Below, piece by piece: positions 11,170-32,300 of a stretch of 64,000 nucleotides of DNA; positions within the stretch are counted from its first letter, which is position 1, and each line of letters opens with the position of its first letter. The position numbers and the translations under genes were made by a program. The DNA is taken from contig NC_088299.1 of the NCBI RefSeq assembly GCF_032854445.1, forward strand, positions 1,525,001 through 1,589,000, written 5' to 3'. This stretch comes from Liolophura sinensis. Lineage: Eukaryota; Mollusca; Polyplacophora; Chitonida; Chitonidae. The notes under the pieces are model-generated. The model worked only from the letters and a program-made list of their open reading frames with translations, made no database searches and had not been told where the DNA came from.

Positions 11170-11423
11170 TGGCAGAGCCCCTCCAGTGTTCATACACTAG
11201 CAGAGCCCCTCCAGTGTTCATACACTACTATAACCCCCCCAGTGTTCATACTCCAGCAAAGCCCCTCCAGTGTTCATACACTAGCGGAACCCCTCCAGTG
11301 TTCATACACTACCAGAACCCCCCAGTGTTCATACACTACCAGAGCCCCTCCAGTGTCCATACACTAGCAGCGCCTCTCCAGTGTCCATACACTAGCACAG
11401 CCTCCCCAGTGTTCATACTCCAG
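11170..11423 (+). repeat. minisatellite, 27-28 bp unit, about 9 copies
   Basis: The unit is GCAGAGCCCCTCCAGTGTTC followed by atacacta. Copies differ by a few bases and by one- or two-base length changes. It starts about 105 bases after the rhophilin stop codon. There are no spacers between the units, so it is not a CRISPR array. Confidence 0.93.
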
Positions 11424-13089
11424 TATGAATGGTGCTGAGCCAAAACCTGAATGTTACATACCCAAATCCCAGTCTTCTAGCTATTTTTACACCCATGATG
11501 TTGTGTATTTTTTGTGAGATTTAGAAGATTATAATATTTTGTATGGAAAGGCAATGAATACTAATAAACGAAAAAGAGTCAAATCGCTCTCCCATTCTTA
11601 GAGAAATGTTGTAAAGTCATGATTGAGGGTAGATGAAAAATGGTTCCAATGAAAGTGATTATGATGGAAACGGACTAGAATTATGAGGTTTAATGCAATT
11701 TTTGTATTACATTTGTGAACAAATGATATAGTTGCAAGAAATTATATGAAACTGCTGCCTTGACAAATGCCATTATATTTCAATTTATCTTAGTAAAATT
11801 GCAGACATATGAAGTGTACTTGTACATAGTTTTACTGTAGTTTCTTTTTCTACTTGTACAAAACAATATTGATATATTGAAGGTAACCCATAAAGGAGCA
11901 AATGTACCAACTTACACAGATAAGACTTACTCTATCACCTTCCTTCTTTCATAGCAGACTAGTATATTAGCTGGCAGGCCAGCATTGGAACCCCAGTTCC
12001 CTGTATTTCCCTTTTAAATCCGATAATGTGACTTTAAAAGTTAAAAACAAATTAGAAATTGAATATAAAATACTCCTTTTTACACACTTTTTTGTTTATG
12101 GGTATGTTTTAATAATGGAAGTATTATGTATATATTCACATGTATCAGCTATGATAGTATTATTAGTTATGTGCTAATGTGCATGTACAATAGGTTGTTG
12201 TGTTGAGCTAGGTGTGCACAGCTGGTTCCCTCAGTTAAGTGGGTTTATGTCCGTTGTAGAGCACTGTCCAGAATGTTTACGTGTTGGTCATACCTCAGAT
12301 TCTACAAAGATTCAGACTTAGGGTGTTTATTGGTGATAACACACAGGTAAACTTAAAATTGTAGCTATACTCTGTGCCTTACATTTATGTCTTCACAACT
12401 TCTAGAATCACATAGGCGGCTGTTGAATATTCATTGTTTCGGGATTTTTTTTTTTTATGTGCATAAAACACGTCTTGTTTCCCATACAGGAGGTATAATA
12501 TGTGAGTGCTGATATGTGGCAGAGTGTATTAGTGCTGACTCTAGAGGTATAGAACTACATGTAGTCTGGTTCTCTGTTTGCTAATGCTCGATTGTGCTCT
12601 GTCAGTCTTGTTTCCTTATGTTAGAATTTTCGTGTTCATCTGGACAGATATGATAGCCCTGTATACATACACAGATTACAAGTTGCCCATTGTGAGAATA
12701 TTTGACACGTATTATTGTAAACCAAGGATGTACTCCACTGTATAACTTACGGTTATGGTAGTTCATGGTTTTTAATCCCGCTTTTACACTGCAAATGGCT
12801 CTAACCTGTACTAACTGAAACTAAAGATTTTATACTCAATTCAGAAAACCTTTAATGTTTCCATTTTCCTTTTACAGCTGTGGTCATTTGAATGCTGTTA
12901 CTTGTATTTTACATTTTATGAAGAAAATCTTCATCACTTCTGGTTACACATGGAAGGAATTGTTATGCACATATACAGCTAAACATTATTAAAAAAAAAA
13001 AAAAAAACATTTACGCCAGCCTTCTTGTGAAAAACATTTACAGCTGTGTTCTCTATCATAGAAATGTAGGATTCGCATGTATAACAGTT

Positions 13090-13262
13090 AGCTAGCCACT
13101 CTGTTCATTAAACAGTTACAACCACTGTTCATCGAGCAGTTATAGCCACTCTGTTCATTAAACAGTTACAACCACTGTTCATCGAGCAGTTATAGCCACT
13201 GTTCATTAAACAGTTACAACCACTGTTCATCGAGCAGTTATAGCCACTGTTCATTGAACACT
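13090..13262 (+). repeat. composite tandem repeat, 52-54 bp unit, about 3.3 copies
   Basis: Alternating half-units TTCATTAAACAGTTACAACC and actgttcatcgagcagtta repeat in order. The two half-units are themselves related, so the array probably arose from a 26-27 bp ancestor. Confidence 0.88.
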
Positions 13263-14701
13263 TAGTTCACGTCTCCATATACTGCTACAAAGTGTGCAGA
13301 TTTTCAACTGGCAAGGGCTTGAGGTCAGTGTGTGCACATGTTGAAGGTTAGTTGACCATTTTCAGGTTTGACGATACACTCTATTTGGACGAATATTACC
13401 ATATGCATGATCTACTGATTCTAAATAGTTCTGCGTTTTGTGGGTCGGCCTGTTAGGATAACTAAGTAACTGAGTGTCCAGATTAGTGGCAGTGACATGA
13501 GGCAGGTTTTGCATTCTGAACACTAAGACTACTGCTAAGAATATTCAGGTGTACATATTTTGTGTTTGAGACTGGTCGTGATATTCGTGATCACAGCTTA
13601 TTTGCAAAACAATTAAACAACAGCCATTCTTGCATCATTTTGTAAGATTGTTTTAATCCCTTTTTCATCTTTGCCCGTTTGCATCAAAATCACTTACAAT
13701 CAAATCTTCGTGCAGATATTGGTTTGCTCAAGTTAGTTTACTGCAGGAAGACTGGATCATCCAGTTTTATGAATGAATGTATGTTTTTGTATACTAGTAT
13801 GTATGGCCACTTACCGTTATAAGTATTCAGTTGTTCTGCACAGTCATTCCTCTGTGTAGACACACATAAATTTCATCAAATTCATAGTTTTACACTTGTG
13901 CTTAACTGCTAGGGGATCACTTTGAATACTGATGACCAGTTATTTTTAATGTTGATGTGTTTTTGTTGCTCTTTTATTAAAGATTGTTCACTGAGAAATT
14001 CCATAATGTTTAATATGCTCAATACTATTTTATAACGTATCATGAAGCTTTAACCGTCAGTGGTCAATACAGCACATTCTGTAGACACTGCTGTTATTGG
14101 CAGGGATCAGTTGATTTTTGTTGTTCCTTTTCTCTTTAAGCCTTTTTTACGATCTGAGAGGAAGGAAAAAGTGTGTTCATGTGGTTAAATGCTTGGTTAA
14201 TATATCCTGTATACAAAAACTGAATTCTACATGTATAAGGAACACTTACACTATTAAACTCATCCATATAAATCATCTCATTTGTATGGATTGGTTAAGA
14301 ATCAAATGTGCATATAAACATTTTCATTTTATAATTGTAGATGCAAGTGAACATGATTATTTCAATACATCTACAAAGAGAACAAGAAATCCATGCAATA
14401 TGTATATTATCAAAGAGTGCGTATCATATATTTTGTTTCTAGTTGACGTCCGAGAGATTTGGTTGTGGAACACGTGCATGTAGAAGTGTTTTTACTAATT
14501 TTCATTCCGTCAGTTAAATTAGACATTTGAATATATATATGTCCTTATCTATGCACAGACAAGGTTTTATTGTTATTGTATACCATGGTATCTGTTTACT
14601 TCAATAAACGTCTAACTTTACCACTGATGTCTGTGTTCTCAGTATGGTGATAAGATCAATAGGTACAAACAGTATAATAGGGGAGTTTTTTGATCAAACT
14701 G

Positions 14702-14956
14702 GGCTCAGTTGGTTAGCGCACTAGCGCAGCGTAATGACCCAGGAGTCTCTCACCAATGCGGTCGCTGTGAGTTCAAGTCCAGCTCATGCTGGTTTCCTCT
14801 CCGGTCGTACGTGGGAAGGTCTGTCAGCAACATGCGGATGGTCGTGGGTTTCCCCCGGGCTCTGCCCAATTTCCACCCACTATAATGCTGCCCGCTGTCA
14901 TATAAGTGGAATATTCTTGAGTACGGCGTAAAACATCAATCAAATAAATAAATAAA
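14702..14956 (+). mobile_element. SINE family A, full length with 14-bp target-site duplication
   Basis: The head is GGCTCAGTTGGTTAGCGC, the B box GAGTTCAAGTCC, then the core and the AATCAAATAAATAAATAAA tail. TTTTGATCAAACTG is repeated at 14688-14701 and 14957-14970, so both insertion edges are exact. This is one of the best-preserved copies in the window. Confidence 0.96.
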
Positions 14957-15159
14957 TTTTGATCAAACTGAGCCGTCAGTCCATGTTGTTCATTGTCTAA
15001 ATAGCTTTTGGTGAAACTGTTTACATATCATCAGAGATAGTTCCCTATTACATTTCTTACAGCAGACATGGTACAGTAGGATTATTTATCATAAGTTTTA
15101 CATTGGACCCTTGGGAGTGGGCATGACAGAGGTTATACGTGCTTGTGTCCCAATCACAG

Positions 15160-15516
15160 GAGGACTGAAAGCAGGGTTGGTGGAGCGTCTGCTTCAGGAA
15201 CGGTAGATCCGGATTCAATCCTGGGTCGGGTCAGACCTAAGACTTGAAAAGAGGAAGTTGTAGCTTCCTCACTTGGCGTTCAGCATGAAGGGGATAGTGC
15301 AGTGACTGGTTGACAAGTATAAAGGCTCAGGTGGGGTGAATTACTTGCCTTAGGTAAGTTGTCTCATTGAAGCGGCACAATATAAAAGAGCGGTGGAAAT
15401 CCGTCCTGCAACAAGGAGGCACATTACACGTACATGCACCTTAAGGATTCCTTCGTCGTCATATGAATGAAAAATTGTTGAGTGCGACGTTAAACCTCAA
15501 GCACTCACTCCCCACT
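15160..15516 (+). mobile_element. SINE family B, full length
   Basis: The tRNA-like head reads GGTTGGTGGAGCGTCTGC with a B-box-like GGATTCAATCC. Conserved body blocks are GAGGAAGTTGTAGCTTCC, gcattcagcatgaag type, AAAGAGCGGTGGAAATCC and GATTCCTTCGTCGTCATATG; it ends in gacgttaaacctcaagcact. CAATCACAG is duplicated at 15151-15159 and 15517-15525. The minus-strand copy at 30124-30487 shares all these blocks. Confidence 0.9.
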
Positions 15517-15609
15517 CAATCACAGAACACCTGAATTTCATTTTCAAGTCCAGCCTTGGACAGGGTACACTGTATTTGTACAAGCTGGTGCTCTCACTGC
15601 TTGTAGCAA

Positions 15610-15683
15610 TTGAAGGTGCACGTGTCAGCAGTTGAAGGTGCATGTGTGAGCAGTTGAAGGTGCACGTGTGAGCAGTTGAGCAG
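15610..15683 (+). repeat. short tandem array, 22 bp unit, 3.4 copies
   Basis: TTGAAGGTGCACGTGTGAGC followed by ag repeats three times, ending in a partial ttgagcag. It is 85 bases past the SINE B copy. Confidence 0.85.
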
Positions 15684-16531
15684 TCTAATATTCTTTGGAG
15701 ACATACATGTGCGGGAAAGATAGTCCAACGACTTTCTGATGGTCGTTTTTTATGGAAGCTCCCATTTCCTCAAAAAAAAAAAAAAAAATATATAACCAAC
15801 AATCATATAATTAAAATTTCTTGAGTACTGAGTATGAGTGGAGTCATACTATGACTTTAATAGAGTTAATAAAGTACAAGCTGAAAGTCTCGGATTTACA
15901 TCAGGCACTCCGCTATTCTCCATGCACATACTGATCCACTGTTATCTTGACCTTTGACATATTGAATGTTCACATCCACAGACACTTTTTGAAGATCAGA
16001 CATTATAATTTTATAAATCATTTAATTAGCCATGGGATGAAAATGCAGAGATATGAATCTAAAACTACAAATTTGGAACACTGCCCAACATATTAATTGG
16101 ACAAAAGCAACAAAGTTTAATGTGGGACTGTAAAACACATACATGTATAAACAATCTGTGATAAAATTCACAGCTAAACCACAAGCACTGCAAATAAAAA
16201 CAACAAAAGTTTCCAAAAAAATAAACTATTTTCAAACACTTATTAAATCTGTATCTACTTTTGTGAAAACAATAAGTACATCATCTAGAACAAACAAAAA
16301 AGCATTTTCATATGACATCAGCACATTTGAATTAAAAACTTTTACCAACATGATGCACATTTCTCTCACACAAGAGAGAGACCCAAAATAGGGTCCCAAG
16401 GATTTCAAAAGTTCATGACAATGAGATAAATATGTGATCTGGTAATGACCATCTTAAATATGCTATGATGTAACCAGCATCAACATATCTATAAGTCTAA
16501 TGTATTTGAACAGTAATTGGAGTTTTGGAGT

Positions 16532-16708
16532 AATTTGATTGGAGTTTTACGCTGCAGTCAAGAATATTTCACTTATACGACGGCGGCCAGCATTATGGTG
16601 GGTGGAAACCGGGCAGAGCCCGAGGGAAACCCACGACCATCCGCAGGTTGCTGGCAGACCTTCCAACTTACGGCCAAAGAGGAAAAGACCACATTTGGTA
16701 GAGCTCAC
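16532..16708 (-). mobile_element. SINE family A, head lost
   Basis: On the minus strand it keeps the core (cataatgctggccgccgtcg type) and GTATAAGTGAAATATTC, but the tRNA head is deleted beyond the taagttggaaggtctg block, and a short stretch similar to CACATTTGGTAGAG remains. Confidence 0.8.
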
Positions 16709-17223
16709 ATACATACAGCATAACTCAAGCCTTCAAACAAACAAATAAACAAACAAAAATCCAATATGGCGATGAAATTTAGATGCACATGTAACATATA
16801 GCAGTACATGTGCCTACATTGGCCAATTACAGACCTGACATATTAATTAGATACTTCATTCAACTATAGCAGCAGCAACAGGTCAGCTCAAGTCCTACCC
16901 ATACTTCCTCTCCAGGGCCCAATTGTTCAAAAGTGCTTTAGTTAATACCGGTGTTAGGCTCTAAGTCACATTACATTTTCACGATTTTAACAAAACCCAG
17001 CAATCAATGCAGTTATACAGAGACCAAATGGAACAGCATAAGGTTTAGTTCATATTTAATATACTGTTGCATACTTATTTTTGGGCCAAGTACAAAACTG
17101 AAGACTTGGATTAAAGTTAAAACTGGTATTAAATCTTCAGACACTTTTGAACAACTGAGCGGCTAAAAAGTATTTAACATTTGGGCACTGGCCCAATTTA
17201 TCTTTTTGTGGCACACAAATGCA

Positions 17224-17229
17224 TTTATT
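17224..17229 (-). terminator. candidate poly(A) signal of GMPR
   Basis: AATAAA on the minus strand, about 300 bases after the GMPR stop codon. It is the first canonical signal that I noticed downstream; cleavage at this site is not shown by the sequence. Confidence 0.35.
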
Positions 17230-17525
17230 AAAGTCTTCATCTGAACAATTGAGACAGCAGCTTTGATCAGTTCTTTAATGGTGATTTCAATTCTCTTCAT
17301 AATACTGATAATGACCTTTAGAACAACTTTTGCAAAATTTTGACTACAATTGACGTACCAAAATTAGAGCGAAATCTATTTCTATGCTAAGCACATTATA
17401 ATGAACATACGACACAATCAATGTAAAATATACAGCTATATTCACTATTCCGGGTTTTTGACTGGGTATCTTCAATAAAATAATAATCTTCCTCATCACT
17501 TATTACCCTGGGATATGTCCCACAA

Positions 17526-26131
<8,606 letters not shown>

Positions 26132-26178
26132 TTTGATATCTCTGTTAAATTTCACAACGAATGCTACTGCTTTCGGCT

Positions 26179-26190
26179 TCGCGCCAAACG
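26179..26190 (-). promoter_or_regulatory. E2F-like site in the GMPR promoter region
   Basis: The minus strand reads GTTTGGCGCGAAG, which contains the E2F consensus TTTGGCGC, 50-60 bases upstream of the GMPR ATG. No TATA box is seen nearby. It may lie in the promoter or the 5' UTR; this is a motif match only. Confidence 0.3.
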
Positions 26191-26394
26191 ATCACTAGGC
26201 TTAGAAGGTTGACTGAAGGTCGATGTACGAATTTAACTCCAATACGCAAGAGCTCCAAAACGATGCCTTGAGAGTAACTTCCCCTTCAGTGCCAAGCGAA
26301 CCTCTTGTTGCTCTGCTGACTGATAAATCTTAAATGTATTTGGGAGAATTTAAAACAGTAGTACCTCAGTTCATTAAGTTATTAACCATTATTA

Positions 26395-26790
26395 TATAAC
26401 ACCCACTCCACTGCCTTACCACCTCACTACATTGTCTTACCACCCCCTATAGCCTGTACACTGCCTCACCACCCAATATACACTGTTTCACCACCCAATA
26501 TACACTGCTTCACCACACACTTATACACTGCTTCACCACCCACTGCACTGCCTCACCACCCACTACACTGCCTCACCACCCACTGCACTGCCTTTATCCC
26601 CCCCCCCCCACAACACTGCCTCGCCCCCACCCCACAACACTGAGTCACCATCCACAACACTTTATACACACCCTCACCACCCACAACACCCTCACCTCCC
26701 ACTACACAGCATCACCACCTCCCACTGCACAGCATCACCACCTCACCGCACCACCCACTACACAACCTCACTGCCCCAGTACCCCCACTA
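26395..26790 (+). repeat. low-order satellite rich in CACTGCCTCACCACC, about 19 bp period
   Basis: Many imperfect copies of CACTGCCTCACCACCCACTA with a 13-C run near 26600. It lies upstream of GMPR, about 260 bases from the start codon. The opposite strand is G/A/T-rich. Confidence 0.88.
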
Positions 26791-27049
26791 CAGTCTCAGA
26801 CACTGATGTCAGTGGTCCAAACCCCAAAAGGGTGGATCAGTTACTTTTGTTTGTGTAAGTTAGTGCAGTCTTCACTGTTTTGGACAGTCCGTGTGGTTGG
26901 TTTAGTACCCCTGTCATATCTAATCAAGGACTGTCTACAACCAGGCAAATGGGAATTTTCCGTTGGTCTAATAATAAAGCCACATGCTTCAGTTCCATCC
27001 AAACATCTTGGTTCACCACTGTAACTACTGCAGGGTCATGAATAGGCCA

Positions 27050-27266
27050 AAAAGGGGCCTCCGTGGCTCAGTCGGTTAGCGCGCTAGCGCAGCGTAATGA
27101 CCTAGGAATGCGGTCGCTGTGAGTTCAAGTCCAGCTCAACCTGCGGATGGTTGTGGGTTTCTCCCGGGCTCTGTCCGGTTACCTCCCACCATAATGCTGG
27201 CCGCCGTCGTATAAGTGAAATATTGTTGAGTACGGCGTAAAACACCAATCAAATCAAATCAAATCA
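27050..27266 (+). mobile_element. SINE family A with internal deletion and AATC tail
   Basis: It starts GGGGCCTCCGTGGCTCAGTC. About 45 bases between the B box region and the cctgcggatggttgtgg block are missing. The tail is (AAATC)n rather than (AAATA)n. AATAGGCCA is duplicated at 27041-27049 and 27267-27275. Confidence 0.92.
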
Positions 27267-27454
27267 AATAGGCCACAAACCTACCATTCCTAAACTGTAG
27301 TTTAGACATTTACTGTAATTCTAAATCCAAATTTAATCAAATGAATCAATCAGTGTACCATGTAACTCCCTCAAGGCAATGCTAGACATGCATGCACCTG
27401 AATTGTTGACACGGCTTTCTAACACCAAACATCTGGTCACTGACAGGTTGTTGT

Positions 27455-27682
27455 ATCTATTTATTAGATTTGTATTTCACACAAACTCAAGAATATTTCA
27501 CTTATACAACGGAGACCAGCATTATGGTGGAAGGAAACTGAGAAGAGCCCAGGGGAAACCGACGACCAACCATAGGTTGCTGGCAATCCTTCATACGAAC
27601 AGCCAGAGAGGAACCAAGCATGGGCTGGATTTGAACTCACAGCACCTGTATTGGTAAAAGCTCCTGGGTGATTACGACTGGG
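27455..27682 (-). mobile_element. SINE family A, diverged copy
   Basis: CTCAAGAATATTTCACTTAT, ccagcattatggtgg and GATTTGAACTCACAGC are in SINE A order on the minus strand. It is more diverged than its neighbours and has no clear target duplication. Confidence 0.85.
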
Positions 27683-27689
27683 GGTAGCT

Positions 27690-29322
27690 TTGGTTTTTCT
27701 AAGCAGTATGTACAGTTAATTAGCTATCCATAATTTCTCTGTAAACTACATGTACATGTAACATTTATCTGAAAATAAATTTGAACTGCAAAACTCATAT
27801 AACAAAAAGTTCTTTCCAATGTTTATTTTAAACACATTCCCCGGGATGTCACTGCTGTATCAGCTATCAGCATACTTTCTGTGACAAGAAGTCCTCATTT
27901 TAGCAAACACCTCATTTTGTGTAATAACCAATTTCTGTAATCTGCAGAGACTGGAAAGAAGAAAAAAAAGGCTTCATATAAAACGTGCCTTTGATTTTCT
28001 TGGTAAGAAGCACAGAACAGGCAAAAGTACACACAAATCGATTCCATCTTCCAGAGCAGACAAAACATCTTTTAAGAACTGTTAGTAGTGATCTTAACAG
28101 CAGATCTTATATTTACAAGGACAGTTACAGTCAATCACAAATACAGTTTTCCACCAACTCATTATCCTGCTATACTAAGTGTAAAAATCGGTTTCTGAAA
28201 TTTACATTAGATCTCATTTAATCTCACAGGATCCTGTCATATAGCTGGACATCTTGTTCAATAAAAATTCCACCAAATTATAGATGGTTCACAATACAGT
28301 TCATACACAAAGGTAATTACACAGTACATTCTCAGTCAGAGTACAGAGAATATTCAGTCACAGGGATAATACTATTTTCTTCTCCCATAGCTGTCAGCAC
28401 AACTGTGCATGTATTTGAATACAATGGATGGCGCCACGGCCTACTGTCACACCTGTACAGTCTGTGTGTTCTTTGATGTTTGATGAGCAACTCAAATCAT
28501 ATTATCTATATTTATATAGAATAGCTTATACTATTACCTTTCATTAATATAAGACTCATGCCTGAAATATTTATACTGTTAAAGTGATTCTGACTTCTGA
28601 AAAAGCTATAATGCGGCCTGCTCTGAAAATTTTAGGCACTTTGTTACTGATTTGAATAGTAACATCTGCAAAAGATGAGGCTGACATTTCGGGAAAGATA
28701 ATTAGCTGGGCTATTCTAACTACAATAGCAAAAATCTGATTCCATTTGCACTGGTCAGGTGCAGCCCTTTTATGTGACAATATGAAACAGCAAGCTGCAT
28801 TCAAACGCCTCACAGCCTCTCAGAGTCTATTACAAAGTAAATCACCCAAAAGTCAAATTCCAGAAAAAAGAGAAATCCTTACAGTCCTCAACATGGGCCT
28901 ATAGTACATTTTTGTTTGTTATTAATATCATGTGATAAATGTTACTTATAGGCTACCATTACAAATATTTTGACACTGTTGTAAATGTGAAAAAAAATTA
29001 GTTTTGTTACACCAAAATGTCTATCACATGTTTAGATCACCAACTGTGCACAAAGGAGTCACATAATGACGCTATACAAATGTACAATTAGGAATCATGA
29101 AGTGGCATATCAATTACAATGTTAACATTTCAATTAAATGTTTTTCTCTTTGACGATTAGTTTGGGAGTCTTCTTGATTTCATTTTCAAGTGCAGGCTTG
29201 GTGATCAGTGATCCCACTGCACAGACGAGTCGATATTCATTAGATGTGATAGCTTGTGAAGTGTTAACTGTTGGGGGCCAATGTGGAAATGCCTGCCTTT
29301 CATGAGTGAGAACAGATAAGCC
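27690..29322 (-). other. probable NFS1 3' UTR and spacer
   Basis: This 1.6 kb stretch after the NFS1 stop lacks SINEs, unlike both flanks. A minus-strand AATAAA lies near 27823-27828 with T-rich sequence after it, so a long 3' UTR is possible. No coding feature is seen. Confidence 0.35.
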
Positions 29323-29386
29323 CTAATGCTGAGTCCACTTGATGTCCTTCAGGTCAATTCCTTCCTGAACCATTTCCCACAGAGGG
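29323..29386 (-). CDS. NFS1: NFS1 exon 13 (last)
   Basis: One base completes the Ser codon, then [20 protein letters not shown] and TAG at 29325-29323. This is the complete conserved NFS1 C-terminus. Confidence 0.96.
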
Positions 29387-32300
29387 CTGTAACACAGAAT
29401 ATGTACACACATGTTTAACACAGCTAGATCTGCACGCTGGATTGTGCTCCAGTGTTATCTTTTATTTTTACTTTGATTGGTGTTTTACGCCGTACTCAAG
29501 AATATTTCACTTATACTACGGCAGCCAGCATTATGGTGAGAGGAAACTGGGCAGTGCCCGGGGGGAACCCACGACCATATGCAGGTTGCTTGCTGACCTT
29601 CCCACGTACGGCTGGAGAGGAAGCCAGTATGAGCCGGACTGGAACTCACAGCGAGCACACTGGTGAGAGGCTTCTGGGTCATTACGCTGCGCTAGTGCGC
29701 TAACCAGCTGAGCCACTGAGGCCCCTTGTAGTTTTTAGGTATAATATTAAACCATATTTTCAACAATATCCAAGTTTTTCCACATCCTAATCCAAAATCA
29801 AGCAAGTCTTAAATGCATTTCATGGTGCAAAATAATCTGACATCAGATTTTTACCCAACCTAATATCTTACAGCCTTCATACTTGAGGTTATCCTTAACT
29901 AATTCTTGATGTGACCTCAGTACAACTTATTTATTTGTGGTGTTTTTTTTTTTTCTTGATTGATAAGGCTTATAGTAGTAACACTTCCACAGAAAGACGC
30001 ATGATCGATAGCTGATTGAAGGTACAATACATTCTATCTTTAATACAATAATCCATGATGGGAAATTGTAAAAAATCCCTTTGGTGTAAACACCCATGGT
30101 TACATTGGTAGAAGATTATTTTGAGTGAGTGAGTGCTTGGGGTTTAACGTTGCACTCAACAATTTTTCAGTCATATGACGACGAAGGAATCATTAGGGTG
30201 CATGTACGTGTAATGTGCCTCCTTGTTGCTGGAAGGATTTCCGCCGCTCTTTTATTTAGTGCTGCTTCACTGAGATGACTTACCGAAGGCAAGTAAGCCG
30301 CCCCACCCCGCCCGAGCCATTATACTGATACGGGTCAACCAGTCGTTGCACTATCCTCTTCATGCTGAATGCCAAGCGAGGAAGTTACAACTTCCTCTTT
30401 TAAAGTCTTAGGTGTGACTTGATCAAGGATTGATCCTGGATCTACTGGTCCCGAAGCGGACGCTCTACCAACTGTGCTATACGGGCCGATTATTTTGGAC
30501 TATTCAAATTACCCATAACCAAGATGTCAGATACAGTGTCATGTGCCATGACATCACTCACCTCATTTCCCTCAACTTTGTGACATGCTCAACACATTTG
30601 TCTGCAGTGTAATCCACTTCTTCTGTGGTTGTAAATCGACCAATCCCAAATCTGGTGTGAAATTAAACTTGGAGATGAGCAAGAATTCAACAGTAATTTC
30701 ACCATATTGATTTATCTAATGTACATTCTTTTTATTTTTCATTCACGTAATTGTTATCTGTGAAAAAGTCAGCAATTTTATCTTGTCAGATTTTAAACAG
30801 AACACGTTTAAACAGAATAATCTTTTCAAAAATAGTTTTTTCCGTGAATGAAGTCCCAGAATGTGTTTGGTGTTACAGCTAACCAATGTATATCAATTGT
30901 TTGATGGCATTACTGGCAAAGCTTATTTATAAGCAATTTTGTATGTTATTCGATAAAAACTATATTTAATGACGATTTTAAAAAGCTATTGTATAAAAAC
31001 TCTAGTATATTTAATGTGACTTTTGAAATGCAAGTGGGTTTTCCTTATTTTAGAAAAATGTCTAAAAAGCCTTTGTTCTTGTTTCTTTTTTTTCTTGTTT
31101 TGAGTGTTTTCACTCTCATATTTCCTGTTTCTAATTAACATGTTCTTTTGGAAGATTCACTTAATGAACTGCCTGGTCAACAAACTCTTGCTATTTACAA
31201 TTAAATCTTATAACTCTCCTAAAACACAATCAGTAAGAACCCCATGGTCACAAGAGCACATTTACATTTGATTTCTTTATTTATTTATTTGCTTTGTGTT
31301 TTACGCCGTACTCAAGAATATTTCACTTATACGAAGGCAGTCAGCATTATGGTGGGTCGAAACCGGGCAGAGCCCAGGGGAAACCCACGACCATCCGCAG
31401 GTTGCTGACAGACCTTCCCACGTACGGCTGGACAGGAAACCAGCATGAGCTGGACTTGAACTCACAGCGACTGCATTGGTGAGAGACTCCTGGGCCATTC
31501 CGCTGCACTAGCATGCTAACCAACTGAGCCACGAAGGCCCCCATTTACATTTGAGCCAAACCATGACTCAATGACCTTTTTTTCTTTCTCTGTGTTCGAC
31601 ATTTTTTCTCCGAGGAATATCCAAGCGTATCAAAACATGCCTTTCTGTTTTACCAGAAGATAAGGCAATTTGTTTTACATGTAAATGGAAAGCAATGTCA
31701 CTTGACTGCTCACAAAGTAAGGTAGGACAGTACCCAGTAGTCCAATGACCTTTTGACATTAGCGGTACATCCAGACTCCATTTACCTTATGGAAGAATGG
31801 GCCAAGTCTTCATCTGCCCCAATAGCTCTGAGTACATAGGAGGGCTCCAGTGAAGCTGATGTACAGGCACTGCAACAACAACACCACCACCAATGGTGTG
31901 ATATATTACATGTAATACACCAGGGATGCCACAGTGATTCATCTGTGCACAAACACACCACAAACTATCTCATTTGGACTTCTGATTTGTGCACAACTAT
32001 ACTTACTGTCATTCTTCAACCTTTTCGCATGTTTGCAAGGTGTTTATTTCAGTATATTCTTAAGGCATTATTCTGTATAGACTGAAAAAATTATGCTTTT
32101 TTGTTTCAAGCCCTGATATTGGAAAATCCAACCAATGTAGTTTTGCCTCAAAAATCAAATTGAAAATGCACATAAATTGCACTGAAAGTGGCTCTTTCAC
32201 ATGTGAAAAGATTGAGGAATTAGCATGCTGCATATTGAACTAATGGTTACAGCATCTGCCTCGAAGTAAGGAGGCCTCCGCACCAAACCGGGTCGGGTCA

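Larger units (their letters stand above)
11065..14640 (+). other. probable rhophilin 3' UTR and downstream sequence
   Basis: No SINE or other conserved coding exon is found here, unlike the flanking spacer, which fits a long 3' UTR. AATAAA occurs at 11141-11146, 77 bases after the stop, and at 14603-14608, where it is followed by a GT-rich stretch. Either could be the poly(A) signal. Two tandem arrays lie inside (11170-11423 and 13090-13262). The extent is inferred. Confidence 0.4.
14971..17223. other. spacer between the convergent rhophilin and GMPR genes
   Basis: Apart from the SINE A, SINE B and 22-bp array copies listed separately, this is AT-rich unique sequence. I see no conserved coding exon on either strand. 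Confidence 0.55.

Noticed and set aside
11170-11423. CRISPR-like array
   Set aside because: Units are directly adjacent with no unique spacers, and the genome is eukaryotic.
14702-14780. tRNA gene from A and B boxes
   Set aside because: It is the tRNA-derived head of SINE A: target duplications enclose the whole 255-bp unit and the same head recurs in many copies. The same applies to the heads at 27050, 30124 and others.
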